Shown here in pieces: positions 31,387 to 41,451 of a stretch of DNA of 50,796 bases. Where the stretch lies: positions 1-50,796 of the forward strand of contig JAFSPN010000036.1 of assembly GCA_017442875.1 (NCBI GenBank), read 5' to 3'. The stretch is from Bacilli bacterium (lineage in GTDB: Bacteria; Bacillota_I; Bacilli_A; RFN20; CAG-826). The position numbers were made by a program, and so were the translations under genes. The notes beneath the pieces are model-generated. The model was not told where the DNA came from. It worked only from the letters and a program-made list of their open reading frames with translations, and searched no databases. The stretch's first letter is position 1, and every line of letters begins with the position of its first letter.

Positions 31387-32352
31387 TTATTCAAAATCTT
31401 TGAATGATAAGCCATAGCCGGCAAGTTTCTCTTTGATTTCTTTGAGAGACTTTTTACCAAGGTTTTTGACTTTCATCATTTCTTCTTCGGTTTTTTCTGT
31501 GAGTTCTAAGACAGTGGCAACGCCAGCTCTCTTTAAGCAGTTATAAGAACGGACAGAGAGATCGAGTTCTTCAATAATGAAGTTCTCATATTTGTTTTCT
31601 TCCACTTGGACGACATCCTTTTCGATGTTGATATCGCGAGCGATTTCGGCAACATCGAGGAATTTTGAGAAGTGGTCGATTAAGATTTTAGCCGCCATTG
31701 CGAGAGCTTCTTGTGGAAGCATGGAACCATTGGTCCAAACTTCGATTGTTAAGCTATCGAAACGGGAATCGTGACCGACACGTGTGCCATCAACGATATA
31801 GTTGGCTTTTTTCACTGGGCTATAGTTACTGTCTGTACAGATAGTACCTAATTGAAGTGATGGGTGTAAGACTTTGTTTTGTTCACCTGTCACATAACCA
31901 CGGCCGTTACGGGCATGGAGGACCATGTGTAAGGAACCGCTTTCGGTGACATTAGCGATCACTAAGTCTGGATTGACCACTTCCACACCTGTTGGGCAAA
32001 CGATATCGCTTGCTTTAACAACGGCTGGACCAGTGACATTGATTTCAAGTCTCTTGTTGCTAGCGTCTTCGCTATCAATACGTAAGACTAAATCTTTTAA
32101 GTTTAAGATGATGGTTGTTACATCTTCTTCAACGCCTGGAAGGGCGGTGAACTCATGACGAGCACCTTCGATTTCAACAGCGTAGATAGACGCACCTGGT
32201 AAAGATGATAATAAGACTCTACGTAAGGCGTTACCTAAGGTGAGACCAAAGCCTCTTTCTAATGGTTCGATGACGAAACGACCATAATTTTCATTACCAT
32301 CGTAGTCAGCTTGAGTAATACCAAATCTTTCAAATGGATTTGCAATTTTCAT
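31387..32352 (-). CDS. rpoA: DNA-directed RNA polymerase subunit alpha
   Basis: Alpha subunit of 321 residues. The N-terminal assembly domain has FVIEPLERGFGLTLGNALRRVLLSSLPGA in pieces; the C-terminal domain (about 245-321) has LDLSVRSYNCLKRAGV and NLGKKSLKEIKEKL, which touch UP elements and activators. Length is normal. It lies between rpsK and rplQ as usual, with AGGAGG upstream. Confidence 0.97.
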   Translation of the reverse strand: MKIANPFERFGITQADYDGNENYGRFVIEPLERGFGLTLGNALRRVLLSSLPGASIYAVEIEGARHEFTALPGVEEDVTTIILNLKDLVLRIDSEDASNKRLEINVTGPAVVKASDIVCPTGVEVVNPDLVIANVTESGSLHMVLHARNGRGYVTGEQNKVLHPSLQLGTICTDSNYSPVKKANYIVDGTRVGHDSRFDSLTIEVWTNGSMLPQEALAMAAKILIDHFSKFLDVAEIARDINIEKDVVQVEENKYENFIIEELDLSVRSYNCLKRAGVATVLELTEKTEEEMMKVKNLGKKSLKEIKEKLAGYGLSFKDFE

Positions 32353-32377
32353 ATATATACTAGCCTCCTAAAAACTA

Positions 32378-32764
32378 TTAGCCTCTTGGTTTCTTTGGTG
32401 GGCGGCAACCATTATGTGGGATTGGTGTAGTATCAACGATGCTTAAGACTTGTAAACCAGCAACTGCGAGGGAACGAATCGCACCTTCACGGCCTGGGCC
32501 TGGGCCTTTGACATCGACATCGACTTGGCGAATGCCTTGTTCATAAGCGGCTTTACCAGCAGCTTCAGCAGCTTGCATAGCAGCGAATGGAGTGGATTTC
32601 TTTGCGCCTTTGAAACCATTGGCGCCAGCGGAGCTCCAAGCAAGGGCATTACCTTGTTCGTCACAAATTGTCACGATTGTGTTATTGAAAGTAGCGTGAA
32701 TGTGGGCAACACCACGTGTAAATGAACGTTTGACTTTCTTTTTACGGATCGTTGTTTTAGCCAT
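32378..32764 (-). CDS. rpsK: 30S ribosomal protein S11 (uS11)
   Basis: S11 of 128 residues, usual length. Markers are [38 protein letters not shown]-type core (here AAMQAA) and the C-terminal [18 protein letters not shown]. It is part of the small-subunit platform that lines the mRNA exit. AAAGGAG precedes the ATG. Confidence 0.97.
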   Translation of the reverse strand: MAKTTIRKKKVKRSFTRGVAHIHATFNNTIVTICDEQGNALAWSSAGANGFKGAKKSTPFAAMQAAEAAGKAAYEQGIRQVDVDVKGPGPGREGAIRSLAVAGLQVLSIVDTTPIPHNGCRPPKKPRG

Positions 32765-32782
32765 AATTCTATACTCCTTTCA

Positions 32783-33160
32783 TTAACCTTGTGGGGCCAT
32801 CTTCTTATTAGCGATGGTCTTACGTGGACCTTTACGAGTTCTCGCATTGGTCTTTGTTCTTTGACCGTTAACTGGTAAGCCTTTTCTATGGCGTGTGCCA
32901 CGGTAGCAACCAATTTCGGTTAATCTCTTGATATTTAAAGCGACTTCTCTACGAAGATCACCTTCGGTTTTGTAATTACCGATTTCGTTACGAACAGCAC
33001 CGAGTTGTTCGTCAGTTAAATCTTTGACTCTAATTGTGCTATCAACTTTAGCACCTTCGCAAATTAATTTTGCGGTATAACGACCGATACCATAGATATA
33101 GGTAAGAGCGATACCTACTGGTTTGTCGTTAGGAATATCAACACCAACAATACGTGCCAT
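32783..33160 (-). CDS. rpsM: 30S ribosomal protein S13 (uS13)
   Basis: S13 of 125 residues. The start [26 protein letters not shown] and the C-terminal [22 protein letters not shown] are typical. It bridges the small-subunit head to the large subunit. It follows rpmJ with AGGAGG upstream of the ATG. Confidence 0.97.
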   Translation of the reverse strand: MARIVGVDIPNDKPVGIALTYIYGIGRYTAKLICEGAKVDSTIRVKDLTDEQLGAVRNEIGNYKTEGDLRREVALNIKRLTEIGCYRGTRHRKGLPVNGQRTKTNARTRKGPRKTIANKKMAPQG

Positions 33161-33179
33161 ATTCTAATTTCCTCCTAAA

Positions 33180-33293
33180 TTAACCTTGTCTCTGTTTGTG
33201 CTTTGGATCGCTGCAAATGACCATGACTTTACCATGTCTTTTGATGACTCTGCACTTGGAACAGATAGGTTTGACGGAAGGTCTGACTTTCAT
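33180..33293 (-). CDS. rpmJ: 50S ribosomal protein L36 (bL36)
   Basis: A 37-residue gene between infA and rpsM. It begins [18 protein letters not shown] and ends [11 protein letters not shown]. Cys11, Cys14, Cys27 and His33 keep the zinc-ribbon (C+) form, so no zinc-free replacement is indicated. AGGAGG precedes the ATG at 33293, and the TAA lies directly before the rpsM ribosome site. Confidence 0.96.
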   Translation of the reverse strand: MKVRPSVKPICSKCRVIKRHGKVMVICSDPKHKQRQG

Positions 33294-33317
33294 AGTTTTT
33301 TCCTCCTAAATTAGATT

Positions 33318-33536
33318 CTACTTGAATCTATAAGTGATACGGCCCCGTGTTAAATCATAAGGCGAGATTTCTACCGTAACTCTATCTCCTGGGAGAATGC
33401 GTATGTAATTCATACGGATTTTACCAGAAACGGTGGCCTGAATTACGACGCCGTTTTCAAGTTGTACTTTGAAATTTGCATTTGGTAAGCACTCTTTAAC
33501 GACCGCCTGAACTTCGATGACATCTGCTTTAGACAT
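33318..33536 (-). CDS. infA: Translation initiation factor IF-1
   Basis: IF-1 of 72 residues, a single OB fold with [38 protein letters not shown] and the end [13 protein letters not shown]. It occupies the A site during initiation. Its start overlaps the end of map by eight bases. The normal Firmicute order map-infA-rpmJ is kept. Confidence 0.96.
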   Translation of the reverse strand: MSKADVIEVQAVVKECLPNANFKVQLENGVVIQATVSGKIRMNYIRILPGDRVTVEISPYDLTRGRITYRFK

Positions 33537-34302
33537 TAATATTCTTTTCTCCTTCAGTTAATGTAATAATTTCGTTTCCGCTTTCGGTTATGATGATGGT
33601 GTTTTCGTAGTGACATGTTAATTTACCGTCTCTACTTTTCACTGTCCAGCCATCTCCTAAGACTCTGGTTTCTTTCTTTCCTTCGAGGATCATTGGCTCG
33701 ATGGCTAATGCCATACCCGCTTTTAATAATGCTCCTGTTCCAGGGATACCATAGTTAGGGACGCTTGGATCTTCGTGCATGCTTTTACCGATACCATGAC
33801 CAGTAAAGTCACGCGCTACGCTATAACCGTGAGCTTCGACATACTCTTGAATAGCGTTACTGATGTCACCGACGTGATTATCGGGTTTGGCTTTTTCAAT
33901 TCCTTTATAGAAGGCATCTTTAGTGACTTGCATCAACTGTTTGACGCTATCTTTTAGAATTCCAACACCGAATGTTCTAGTGGCATCTGCGCAATACCCA
34001 TGAAGACATGCCACGACATCAAGGGAAACGATATCTCCCTCTCTTAAGATAATCTTCTTTGAAGGAATACCATGAATTAACGTATCGTTGACAGAGACGC
34101 ATGTACCCGCTGGATAATCGTAGTAGCCTTTACAAGGACAACTACCACCCGCAGCGTAAATCACATCTTCTGCAATCTTATTTAATTCATAGGTGGACAC
34201 ACCAGCTTTGATGTGTGGTTCCACTGTTTCGAAGACTTTGGCCACTAATCGGCCTGCTTCTTTCATTAGTTCGATTTCCCTTGGTGACTTGACAATAATC
34301 AT
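33529..34302 (-). CDS. map: Methionine aminopeptidase, type I
   Basis: Type I enzyme of 257 residues that removes N-terminal Met. Family blocks: [30 protein letters not shown] with the conserved His, [17 protein letters not shown] with metal Asp residues, [16 protein letters not shown] and AIEPMI with a metal Glu. It starts three bases after the adk stop. No oddities. Confidence 0.95.
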   Translation of the reverse strand: MIIVKSPREIELMKEAGRLVAKVFETVEPHIKAGVSTYELNKIAEDVIYAAGGSCPCKGYYDYPAGTCVSVNDTLIHGIPSKKIILREGDIVSLDVVACLHGYCADATRTFGVGILKDSVKQLMQVTKDAFYKGIEKAKPDNHVGDISNAIQEYVEAHGYSVARDFTGHGIGKSMHEDPSVPNYGIPGTGALLKAGMALAIEPMILEGKKETRVLGDGWTVKSRDGKLTCHYENTIIITESGNEIITLTEGEKNINV

Positions 34303-34305
34303 AAG

Positions 34306-34953
34306 TTAACTTTTAAGAAATTTTGCAATTTCATCGAATAATACTGCACTACCTTTTAAGCTATCAAAGTTAGTGAGCAAACCTTTTGCTTGATAGAAAT
34401 CAAGAAGAGGTTTTGTTTGATTGATATAGTGAGATAGTCTGACTTTTAAGGCTTCTTCATTATCATCATTTCTTTGATAAAGAGGACCGCCACATATATC
34501 ACAGACGCCTTCAACCTTTGGTTTAGCGGTATCAATGTGATATGGAGCGCCACAGTTTTTACAAACGCGACGTCCAGAGATTCTTCTCACTAGTTCATTT
34601 TCATCGCAATCAAGATTGATAACGACCTCGATTGGACGATTTATTTCTTTAGCGAGTTGATCAAGAGCTTCCGCTTGTGGGAGAGTTCTTGGGAACCCGT
34701 CTAAGAGAAATCCATTTTCGCAATCGTCTTGTGATAATCTTTCTTTCACAATACCGATTGTTACTTCGTCAGGAACAAGATCCCCATGTTTGATGTAAGA
34801 ATCGGCTAATTTGCCAAGTTCAGTTCCCGCTTTAATGGCTTCTCTAAACATATCACCTGTGGAGATATGGACGAGACCTAAGCTAATTAACTGCTTGGCT
34901 AAGGTGCCTTTGCCTGCCCCTGGAGGGCCCATGAGAATGATGTTTCTTTTCAT
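34306..34953 (-). CDS. adk: Adenylate kinase with zinc-binding lid
   Basis: Enzyme of 215 residues that interconverts ATP, ADP and AMP. The P-loop is GPPGAGKGT at 9-17, and FLLDGFPRT carries the AMP-site Arg. The lid holds Cys131, Cys134, Cys151 and Cys154, a four-Cys zinc site as in many Gram-positive enzymes. Its ATG overlaps the secY stop as TAATG. Confidence 0.96.
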   Translation of the reverse strand: MKRNIILMGPPGAGKGTLAKQLISLGLVHISTGDMFREAIKAGTELGKLADSYIKHGDLVPDEVTIGIVKERLSQDDCENGFLLDGFPRTLPQAEALDQLAKEINRPIEVVINLDCDENELVRRISGRRVCKNCGAPYHIDTAKPKVEGVCDICGGPLYQRNDDNEEALKVRLSHYINQTKPLLDFYQAKGLLTNFDSLKGSAVLFDEIAKFLKS

Positions 34954-36323
34954 TAGCCTTGTCCTCCTGAGGCGACGACTTCTTCGAAGGATTTACCAGC
35001 GAGTAAGCCATCGATTTGTGAGTTGATTTCAAGGGCCACACCAACAACGATGATGAGACCGGTGCCACCTAAGGCTAAGGATTGGTTGCCACCGAACACG
35101 CCAGTCATAGTTAATACTGGTGGTAAAGCGGCGATGAAGGCTAAGGCCGCTGCACCGATAACGGTAACGCGGTTTAAGACCTTTCTCACATAACGTTCGG
35201 TTTCATTACCTGGACGGATACCTGGAATATAGGAACCGTTCTTTTGGAAGTTTTCTGCGAGTTGTTGCGGATTGATTTGCAAGTTCGCATAGAAGAAACA
35301 GAACGCTACTGTTAAGACAATGTAGATGATTAGACCCCATGGCATTTTCCATCCACCCATATCGAATAATTCGGATGTGGAGAAGATCTTAAGCCATGGT
35401 GCATTCATGCCGTTTTCACTATCGACGAACGCCATAATGACACTTGGTGCCATTAAGATGGAGCTCGCGAAGATGACAGGGATAACACCAGCGGAGTTAA
35501 TCTTGATTGGTAAGAAGGAGGCTCTGGCCATACTTTGAGTTTGGCCGCCACCCTTACCACTATGTTGCACTGGGATTTTTCTCTTCGATAATTCGATGAA
35601 GGTGACGAAGGCAATAATTAGTAAGTAAGCAAATACATAGAGTAAGAACTTGAATATACCAGCGATTGCTTCACCTTCGCCTCTAGCGAAGATATATGGA
35701 CTACACCACATTTGCCAGGCATTGACCATCTGACTTGGTAATGAGCTAACAATACCAGCGAAGATGATCATGGAAATACCGTTACCAATACCCTTAACAG
35801 AGATTTGGTCACCGAGCCACATGACGAGCATGGTGCCGGCGAGTAAGACGATAACGATATAGACGTAAGTCATCCATTCATATTGTGCGGTTTCGAAGTT
35901 AATGTAGTTACTGGCTTGCATGGTTTTGATAATGCCATACGCTTGCACACCACCTAACATAAGTGTTAAGTAACGTGTTGCCATTTCCATTTTCTTACGA
36001 CCGTATTGACCTTGACGTTTTAATTCTGATAAAGCAGGTAAGACGTCAGTGGACAATAATTGCACGATAATTTGGGCGGTGATGTACGGGGAGACACCAA
36101 GGGCAAAGATTGAGAAACTTTGCAAGGTACCACCACCGAGTAAGTTCATGAGGGATAACGGGTTATTACCAGATAAGTAGGTATTTAAATCACTGCCTTC
36201 TGGAATAGTTACACCAGGAACTGTCACCTGCGCACCTAAACGGAAGATGAAGAGGATCATGATCGTAAAGACGATACGTCCCATGATCTCTTTGTTCTTG
36301 AGGATGTTAATTAGTTTTTTCAT
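34953..36323 (-). CDS. secY: Protein translocase subunit SecY
   Basis: SecY of 456 residues with ten membrane segments; it forms the protein-conducting channel. Markers: GVSPYITAQIIVQLL near 87, SKRKIPVQHSGKGG in the cytoplasmic loop near 255 and the loop FQKNGSYIPGIRPG near 350. It starts one base after the rplO stop, keeping the spc-operon order rplO-secY-adk. Confidence 0.96.
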   Translation of the reverse strand: MKKLINILKNKEIMGRIVFTIMILFIFRLGAQVTVPGVTIPEGSDLNTYLSGNNPLSLMNLLGGGTLQSFSIFALGVSPYITAQIIVQLLSTDVLPALSELKRQGQYGRKKMEMATRYLTLMLGGVQAYGIIKTMQASNYINFETAQYEWMTYVYIVIVLLAGTMLVMWLGDQISVKGIGNGISMIIFAGIVSSLPSQMVNAWQMWCSPYIFARGEGEAIAGIFKFLLYVFAYLLIIAFVTFIELSKRKIPVQHSGKGGGQTQSMARASFLPIKINSAGVIPVIFASSILMAPSVIMAFVDSENGMNAPWLKIFSTSELFDMGGWKMPWGLIIYIVLTVAFCFFYANLQINPQQLAENFQKNGSYIPGIRPGNETERYVRKVLNRVTVIGAAALAFIAALPPVLTMTGVFGGNQSLALGGTGLIIVVGVALEINSQIDGLLAGKSFEEVVASGGQG

Positions 36324-36324
36324 A

Positions 36325-36765
36325 CTACATCACCTCAATTTTGCCACCAGCATTCGTGATAGCGGCTTCCGCGGATTTAGAGAAGGCTTTGGCTTGGACG
36401 GTTAATTTCTTATTTAATTCACCGCCACCTAAGACTTTTAATCCATCATATTCATTTTTTAATAAACCGACTTCTTTAAGTAATGCTGGAGTTACCACTG
36501 TTCCATCTTCAAATCTATTTAAAGCGGAAACGTTAATGGTTGCATAATTGACATGATTGACGTTTTTGAAACCACGTTTTGGTAAGGCTCTCCAAAGTGG
36601 TAATTGACCACCTTCGAAACCGAGCGCAACGCCACCACCGCTACGAGCATTTTGACCTTTATGGCCTTTGCCAGCGGTTTTGCCGTTACCTGAACCTAAA
36701 CCACGACCTTTGCGGTAGTGTTCGAAACGGGATCCATCTGTGCTTTGAAGTTCATGCAATTTCAT
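36325..36765 (-). CDS. rplO: 50S ribosomal protein L15 (uL15)
   Basis: L15 of 146 residues. The Gly/Arg-rich N terminus reads [19 protein letters not shown], followed by [18 protein letters not shown]. It lies 45 bases after rpsE, where rpmD (L30) normally sits; that gap cannot hold a gene. AGGAGG precedes the ATG. Confidence 0.96.
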   Translation of the reverse strand: MKLHELQSTDGSRFEHYRKGRGLGSGNGKTAGKGHKGQNARSGGGVALGFEGGQLPLWRALPKRGFKNVNHVNYATINVSALNRFEDGTVVTPALLKEVGLLKNEYDGLKVLGGGELNKKLTVQAKAFSKSAEAAITNAGGKIEVM

Positions 36766-36810
36766 ATGTGCACCTCCTATTTCTATTTATATTAAGGAAT
36801 AATGTTTTAA

Positions 36811-37455
36811 TTATTCAGCTTTGCCACGAAGTTCTTTCATGACTTTGTAGCTCTTGAGGTTGTTTAAGCCTTGGTTGGTGGCTCTAATGATATTGATTGG
36901 AGCACGGGAACCATAGACTTTACTACAGACGTTTTGCACGCCAGCGAGTTCGAGAACCGCTCTCACTGGACCACCAGCGATAATTCCAGTACCTTCTGGG
37001 GCTGGTTTTAAGTAAACGTTACAGGCACCATATTTGCCAACGATTTCGTGAGAAATGGTTTGGCCTTTAACTAAGTGAATCTTATAGAGGTTCTTCTTAG
37101 CAGCTTCAGAAGCTTTCTTAATGGCATCTGGGACTTCAGCGGCTTTACCAACGGCGAAGCCGTATCTGCCTTTATGATCACCAATAACCACGAGGGCGGT
37201 GAATTTCATACGACGGCCACCTTTAACGGTTTTGCTAACTCTGTTGATGAAAACAACACGTTCTTCAAATTCTTTTGGTTCGTCTCTACGATCACGTCTA
37301 TCACGTGGCGCACCTTTACGGTCACCACGTCTGTCATTACGACGTTCACGTCTTTCTGGACGACCTTCTTTATTTTGTTCTTGTGGAGCGGCAACAGGGG
37401 CAGCTTGTTGAGCAGTTTCTTCAACTGGTGTTTCAACTTTCTTTTCTTCTTCCAT
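36811..37455 (-). CDS. rpsE: 30S ribosomal protein S5 with N-terminal extension
   Basis: S5 of 214 residues, against about 166 in Bacillus. The core starts near residue 60 with [19 protein letters not shown] and ends [14 protein letters not shown]. The first 55 or so residues are low complexity: an acidic/Ala/Pro part ([14 protein letters not shown]), then an Arg/Asp-rich part ([19 protein letters not shown]). S5 helps keep decoding accurate and unwind mRNA at the entry. The start at 37455 is chosen by GGAGG eight bases upstream. Confidence 0.94.
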   Translation of the reverse strand: MEEEKKVETPVEETAQQAAPVAAPQEQNKEGRPERRERRNDRRGDRKGAPRDRRDRRDEPKEFEERVVFINRVSKTVKGGRRMKFTALVVIGDHKGRYGFAVGKAAEVPDAIKKASEAAKKNLYKIHLVKGQTISHEIVGKYGACNVYLKPAPEGTGIIAGGPVRAVLELAGVQNVCSKVYGSRAPINIIRATNQGLNNLKSYKVMKELRGKAE

Positions 37456-37469
37456 TATTAGACCCTCCA

Positions 37470-37826
37470 TTAGAACACTAAGCCAGCTTCACGAGCGGCT
37501 TCGGCTAAAGCTTTAACGCGACCGTGGTAGATATAACCACTTCTATCGAAGACGACGTTTTTGATCTTCTTGGCTAAAGCTTTTTCAGCGATATCTTTAC
37601 CGACGGCAGCGGCGGCATCAATGTTGCTACCATTCTCAAGTTTTAAAGCCATTGAGGAGGAAGCCACTAAGGTGACACCTTTCACATCGTCGATAATTTG
37701 CGCTTGGATATTTTTGTTAGAACGATAGAGACAGAGTCTTGGTGTTTCGGCTGTACCAGAAACTTTTCTTCTCACACGAGCATGTCTTCTTAAACGAGAA
37801 ACATTTTTGCTTGGTTTGCTTGTCAT
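37470..37826 (-). CDS. rplR: 50S ribosomal protein L18 (uL18)
   Basis: L18 of 118 residues, usual length. Markers: [23 protein letters not shown] in pieces and [25 protein letters not shown] at the end. It binds 5S rRNA with L5. AAGGAG-like site before the ATG; 17 bases after rplF. Confidence 0.96.
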   Translation of the reverse strand: MTSKPSKNVSRLRRHARVRRKVSGTAETPRLCLYRSNKNIQAQIIDDVKGVTLVASSSMALKLENGSNIDAAAAVGKDIAEKALAKKIKNVVFDRSGYIYHGRVKALAEAAREAGLVF

Positions 37827-37843
37827 AACTCATATCTCCTTTC

Positions 37844-38389
37844 TTACTTACCAGCGCCAGCGCGCTTACCTTCTTTAGTGATGACCACTTCGCCTTTATA
37901 ACGAATACCTTTACCAAGGTATGGTTCTGGTGGGCGAACGCCTCTGATTAATGCAGCGGTTTGGCCGACTTTTTGTTTGTCGATACCTTCAACATCAATA
38001 TCAGTAGCGTTTGGTAAGGAAATCTTCACGCCTTCTTCTGGTTGAATGACCACGGTATGGCTGTAACCGGCCCAGATTTCAACGGCTTGACCTTTCATTT
38101 GGGCTTTGTAACCAATACCTTTCATTTCTAATGTTCTCTTGTAGCCTTCAGAGACACCGACGACTGCGTTATGAACATTAGCGCGGGTTGTACCATGGTT
38201 TTGTTTGATTTGTTTGACTTCACTTTCACGTTTGAATGTCACAACTGTGCCTTCAACGTTCATGGTGATGCCTTTATTGAGTTTAACTCTTAATTCGCCT
38301 TTTGGGCCTTTGACAACGGCATAGCCATTGTCTTCTGTAACTGTTACTCCGGCTGGGAGATCAATGTGTTTGTTACCAATACGTGACAT
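37844..38389 (-). CDS. rplF: 50S ribosomal protein L6 (uL6)
   Basis: L6 of 181 residues, near the usual 178. It begins SRIGNKHIDLPAGVTV and has the C-terminal signature PEPYLGKGIRYKGEVV near residue 153. It lies near the factor-binding site of the large subunit. Ordinary spacing to rpsH, with AGGAGG upstream. Confidence 0.96.
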   Translation of the reverse strand: MSRIGNKHIDLPAGVTVTEDNGYAVVKGPKGELRVKLNKGITMNVEGTVVTFKRESEVKQIKQNHGTTRANVHNAVVGVSEGYKRTLEMKGIGYKAQMKGQAVEIWAGYSHTVVIQPEEGVKISLPNATDIDVEGIDKQKVGQTAALIRGVRPPEPYLGKGIRYKGEVVITKEGKRAGAGK

Positions 38390-38404
38390 ACAATAACCCT
38401 CCTA

Positions 38405-38794
38405 TTACCAGACGTAGCAAATTACTTCACCACCGATACCAAGTGTTCTGGCTTTTGCGTCAGTCATAACACCTTGGGAGGTGGAAATAATTGCGATACC
38501 TAAACCTTTAAGAACTTTTGGTAATTTTTCAAAGCCAACGTTGACTCTGAGACCTGGTTTAGAGATTTTCTTTAAGCCGGAAATAACTCTTTCACCATTG
38601 TAGTACTTTAAGGTAATAGCTAATTCTTTTTTCACTTTACCGGAGACTTTATAGTCTTCAATGAAGCCTTCTTCTTTGAGAATCTTAGCAATTTCAACTT
38701 TCATCTTGCTAGAAGGCATCTTTACGGATTCATATTTTAACGCGTTAGCGTTTCTAATGCGGGTAAGCATATCCGCAACTGGATCAGTCATCAT
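38405..38794 (-). CDS. rpsH: 30S ribosomal protein S8 (uS8)
   Basis: S8 of 129 residues. It opens [16 protein letters not shown] and ends with the family motif [26 protein letters not shown]. It binds 16S rRNA helix 21 and in some bacteria represses the spc operon through an mRNA site; no such site was identified here. GGAGG precedes the ATG. Confidence 0.96.
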   Translation of the reverse strand: MMTDPVADMLTRIRNANALKYESVKMPSSKMKVEIAKILKEEGFIEDYKVSGKVKKELAITLKYYNGERVISGLKKISKPGLRVNVGFEKLPKVLKGLGIAIISTSQGVMTDAKARTLGIGGEVICYVW

Positions 38795-38818
38795 AAATAA
38801 TCGATATCCTCCTTATTT

Positions 38819-39004
38819 TTACCAAGATGATTTCTTCATGCCTGGAATTTCACCTTTATAGGCTAATTCTCTTAAACAGATACGGCATAAATGGAATTTG
38901 CTATAGACAGAATGTGGACGTCCACAGCGTTCGCAACGTGTGTATTCACGAACTTTGTATTTTTGTGGACGGGATTGTCTCACTTTTTGACTTGTTTTTG
39001 CCAT
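38819..39004 (-). CDS. rpsN: 30S ribosomal protein S14, zinc type (uS14)
   Basis: Short zinc-ribbon S14 of 61 residues with Cys24, Cys27, Cys40 and Cys43 in CERCGRPH and CRIC, ending [10 protein letters not shown]. The zinc-dependent form fits the presence of a zinc importer in the window; a zinc-free paralogue is not seen here. Located between rplE and rpsH as usual. Confidence 0.96.
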   Translation of the reverse strand: MAKTSQKVRQSRPQKYKVREYTRCERCGRPHSVYSKFHLCRICLRELAYKGEIPGMKKSSW

Positions 39005-39023
39005 AAATACTGTGAACTCCTTT

Positions 39024-39704
39024 CTATCTGTGGAATGGCATACCTAATAATTCTAATAAGGTATACGCTTCCGCATCATTTTTCGCTGTGGTAACGATAA
39101 CGATATCCATACCACGCACCTTCGCCACTTTATCGTAATCGATTTCTGGGAAGATTAATTGTTCTTTAATACCAAGTGTGTAGTTACCACGACCATCGAA
39201 AGCGTTTTTGCTAACGCCACGGAAGTCACGGACACGTGGGAGAGCGATGCTGACTAACTTATCAAAGAAGTCATACATTCTAAGACCGCGTAAATCGACT
39301 TTACAACCGATTTCTTGACCTTCTCTTAATTTGAAGGTCGCGATGCTCTTCTTCGCTTTGGTAATAATTGGTTTTTGGCCAGAGATTAATGTTAATTCAC
39401 TAACTGCTTCTTCTAACTTTTTGCTATCTTGTGTGGCATCACCGACACCGATGTTGATGACGATTTTGCTTAACGCAGGAATTTGCATTGTGGAAGAATA
39501 GTTGTATTTTTCCATTAAAGCTTTGCGCACTTCGTTTTCGTATTTAACTTGTACACGACTCACGATAGCGGCTTTCTTATTGCCCGCTTTGGCCTTTTTA
39601 GCTTTTGGAGCTTCTTCTTTAGCTTCGACTTCGGCTACTGGTGCTTCTTTCTTAGGAGCAGCTTTTTTAGCTGGAGCTTTCTTTTCTTTTAATTCTTCTG
39701 CCAT
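39024..39704 (-). CDS. rplE: 50S ribosomal protein L5 with N-terminal extension
   Basis: L5 of 226 residues against about 180 in Bacillus. The core begins near residue 50 ([22 protein letters not shown]) and contains [32 protein letters not shown] and [20 protein letters not shown]. The first 48 residues are Ala/Lys/Glu/Pro-rich ([20 protein letters not shown]), like the tails on L22, L3, S17 and S5. It binds 5S rRNA. AAGGAGG-like site before the ATG. Confidence 0.95.
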   Translation of the reverse strand: MAEELKEKKAPAKKAAPKKEAPVAEVEAKEEAPKAKKAKAGNKKAAIVSRVQVKYENEVRKALMEKYNYSSTMQIPALSKIVINIGVGDATQDSKKLEEAVSELTLISGQKPIITKAKKSIATFKLREGQEIGCKVDLRGLRMYDFFDKLVSIALPRVRDFRGVSKNAFDGRGNYTLGIKEQLIFPEIDYDKVAKVRGMDIVIVTTAKNDAEAYTLLELLGMPFHR

Positions 39705-39718
39705 TTTAGCTTACCTCC

Positions 39719-40024
39719 TTATAGCACTGTGCCGCTCTTTTTGGCATAGCGGACTTTTTTACCCTTGACTTCTTTATGGCCAATACGTGTTGGCTTTTTG
39801 GTCTTTGGGTCAACTAACATAACGTTAGAAGCATCGATTGGAGCGTAGATTTCAACGATACCGCCATCAGGATTCTTTTGGCTTGGTTTATTGGTCTTCT
39901 TACGAAGATTGACGTTTTCTACGACCACTTTATTTTGTTCAGGAATCACTTTTTGAATTGTGCCAGTTTTTCCTTTATCGCGACCAGCGATCACGATAAC
40001 TTTATCACCTTTAACTAGATTCAT
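39719..40024 (-). CDS. rplX: 50S ribosomal protein L24 (uL24)
   Basis: L24 of 101 residues. KOW motif [20 protein letters not shown] at the start, followed by [18 protein letters not shown] and PTRIGHK. It initiates large-subunit assembly. The start at 40024 is chosen because AAGGAGG lies eight bases upstream; an earlier in-frame start would overlap rplN and lacks a site. Confidence 0.96.
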   Translation of the reverse strand: MNLVKGDKVIVIAGRDKGKTGTIQKVIPEQNKVVVENVNLRKKTNKPSQKNPDGGIVEIYAPIDASNVMLVDPKTKKPTRIGHKEVKGKKVRYAKKSGTVL

Positions 40025-40037
40025 ATCGTGTTCCTCC

Positions 40038-40415
40038 TTATAAAACTTCTGGGGCGAGGGAGACAATTTTCATGAATCCATCGATACCCTTTTCACGAAG
40101 TTCTCTGGCCACAGGACCAAAGACACGTGTACCTATAGGCGCGTTATCATCATTAATAATAACGACAGCATTGTCATCGAAGGCGATGGTTGAACCATCT
40201 CTTCTGCCAATGGCCTTTTTGGTTCTAACGATGACGCATCTGACGACATCGCCTTTTTTCACTTTACCGTTTGGGATGGCGTCTTTGACAGCGCATAAGA
40301 CGATGTCACCAACACCACTACTTTTACGGTATGAACCACCATAGAGAGTGAAAGCACGAACAGATTTCGCACCGGAGTTATCAGCGACAACGAGGTTTGT
40401 TTCCTTTTGGATCAT
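40038..40415 (-). CDS. rplN: 50S ribosomal protein L14 (uL14)
   Basis: L14 of 125 residues, usual length. It begins [19 protein letters not shown] and has [13 protein letters not shown] and the closing [22 protein letters not shown]. It forms an intersubunit bridge and binds RsfS. Three bases separate it from rpsQ. Confidence 0.97.
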   Translation of the reverse strand: MIQKETNLVVADNSGAKSVRAFTLYGGSYRKSSGVGDIVLCAVKDAIPNGKVKKGDVVRCVIVRTKKAIGRRDGSTIAFDDNAVVIINDDNAPIGTRVFGPVARELREKGIDGFMKIVSLAPEVL

Positions 40416-40418
40416 AAA

Positions 40419-40820
40419 CTATTCGGCCTCCTTTTCTTCTTTTGGTTCTTCGGCTTTAGCTTCTTCTTCAACAGGAGCTTCATCTGGCTTAGCGGCTTCA
40501 GCAGCGGCTTCGGCTTCGATAATTTCTTCTTTTAATTCAGCTTCAGCTTCTTTAACAGAGAGTTCAGCTTTCTTGTCGATAGAGACGAGTCTGAATCTCT
40601 TTGTAGCACTTAATTTACGGGTTTCCATGATGGTAACGGTATCGCCAACTTTAGCTTCGTTATTCTCATCGTGGGCATAGTATTTCTTACCGTATTTAAC
40701 ACGTTTTCCGTATTTACTATGTCTTTTGTGTGTTTCAACTAAGACGACGATTGTCTTGGCGTTCTTATCAGAAACGACGACACCTTGAATGGCACGTCTT
40801 GTTAATGTTTTTCTTTCCAT
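40419..40820 (-). CDS. rpsQ: 30S ribosomal protein S17 with acidic C-terminal tail
   Basis: S17 of 133 residues against about 85 usually. The OB-fold core (1-85) has [27 protein letters not shown] and [21 protein letters not shown]. The final 45 residues are strongly acidic and Ala-rich ([20 protein letters not shown], then [18 protein letters not shown]). It binds 16S rRNA early in assembly. The tail ends just before rplN. Confidence 0.95.
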   Translation of the reverse strand: MERKTLTRRAIQGVVVSDKNAKTIVVLVETHKRHSKYGKRVKYGKKYYAHDENNEAKVGDTVTIMETRKLSATKRFRLVSIDKKAELSVKEAEAELKEEIIEAEAAAEAAKPDEAPVEEEAKAEEPKEEKEAE

Positions 40821-40832
40821 TTAACCGTCCTC

Positions 40833-41033
40833 CTATTTGTTTTCGGCTAATTCACGTTCTCTGAGAACGAGATTGCAACGAGCGATGTCTTTTCTAACGG
40901 TGATGACATCTTCACCTCTTTCAAGGGCACCGACAGCTTTCTTTCTGCGGAGCTCGAAGAGTTGTTCTTTGAGTGAGTATAATTTTTCTTTTAATTCACT
41001 CGTAGAAAGTTCACGAACTTCATTAATTTTCAT
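40833..41033 (-). CDS. rpmC: 50S ribosomal protein L29 (uL29)
   Basis: L29 of 66 residues: MKINEVRELSTSELKEKLYSL, the FELRRKKAVGALE segment and the DIARCNLVLRERE end. It lies at the peptide exit and helps dock trigger factor and SRP. Five bases separate it from rplP. Confidence 0.96.
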   Translation of the reverse strand: MKINEVRELSTSELKEKLYSLKEQLFELRRKKAVGALERGEDVITVRKDIARCNLVLRERELAENK

Positions 41034-41038
41034 AACTA

Positions 41039-41449
41039 TTACTCACCTTTCTTAATAACTTTACATTTGATTGGGAGTTTGTATGCCGCTAAGCGGAGAG
41101 CTTCTCTCATGTCTTCTTCCGCGACACCCGCGATTTCGAACATGACACAGCCTTTACGCACGACTGCTACCCAATCTTCTGGACTACCTTTACCAGAACC
41201 CATACGGACTTCGGCAGGTTTCTTTGTTTTGGCTAAGTGCGGGAAGATTCTGATCCAGATCTGGCCACCTCTTTTGGTATAACGAGCAAGGACGATACGA
41301 GCGGCTTCGATTTGACGAGTGGTCACCCATGTGCCTTCGAGAGCTTGTAAACCAAATTCGCCGAACGCTACTTTTGGAGCGCTTTTGCAATGACCTTCAT
41401 ATTTGATGATATGTGGTCTACGGTATTTAACACGTTTTGGTTGTAACAT
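41039..41449 (-). CDS. rplP: 50S ribosomal protein L16 (uL16)
   Basis: L16 of 136 residues, usual length. It begins [13 protein letters not shown] and has [21 protein letters not shown] and [19 protein letters not shown]. It lines the tRNA A site on the large subunit. AAAGGAG precedes the ATG, two bases after rpsC. Confidence 0.96.
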   Translation of the reverse strand: MLQPKRVKYRRPHIIKYEGHCKSAPKVAFGEFGLQALEGTWVTTRQIEAARIVLARYTKRGGQIWIRIFPHLAKTKKPAEVRMGSGKGSPEDWVAVVRKGCVMFEIAGVAEEDMREALRLAAYKLPIKCKVIKKGE

Positions 41450-41451
41450 GA

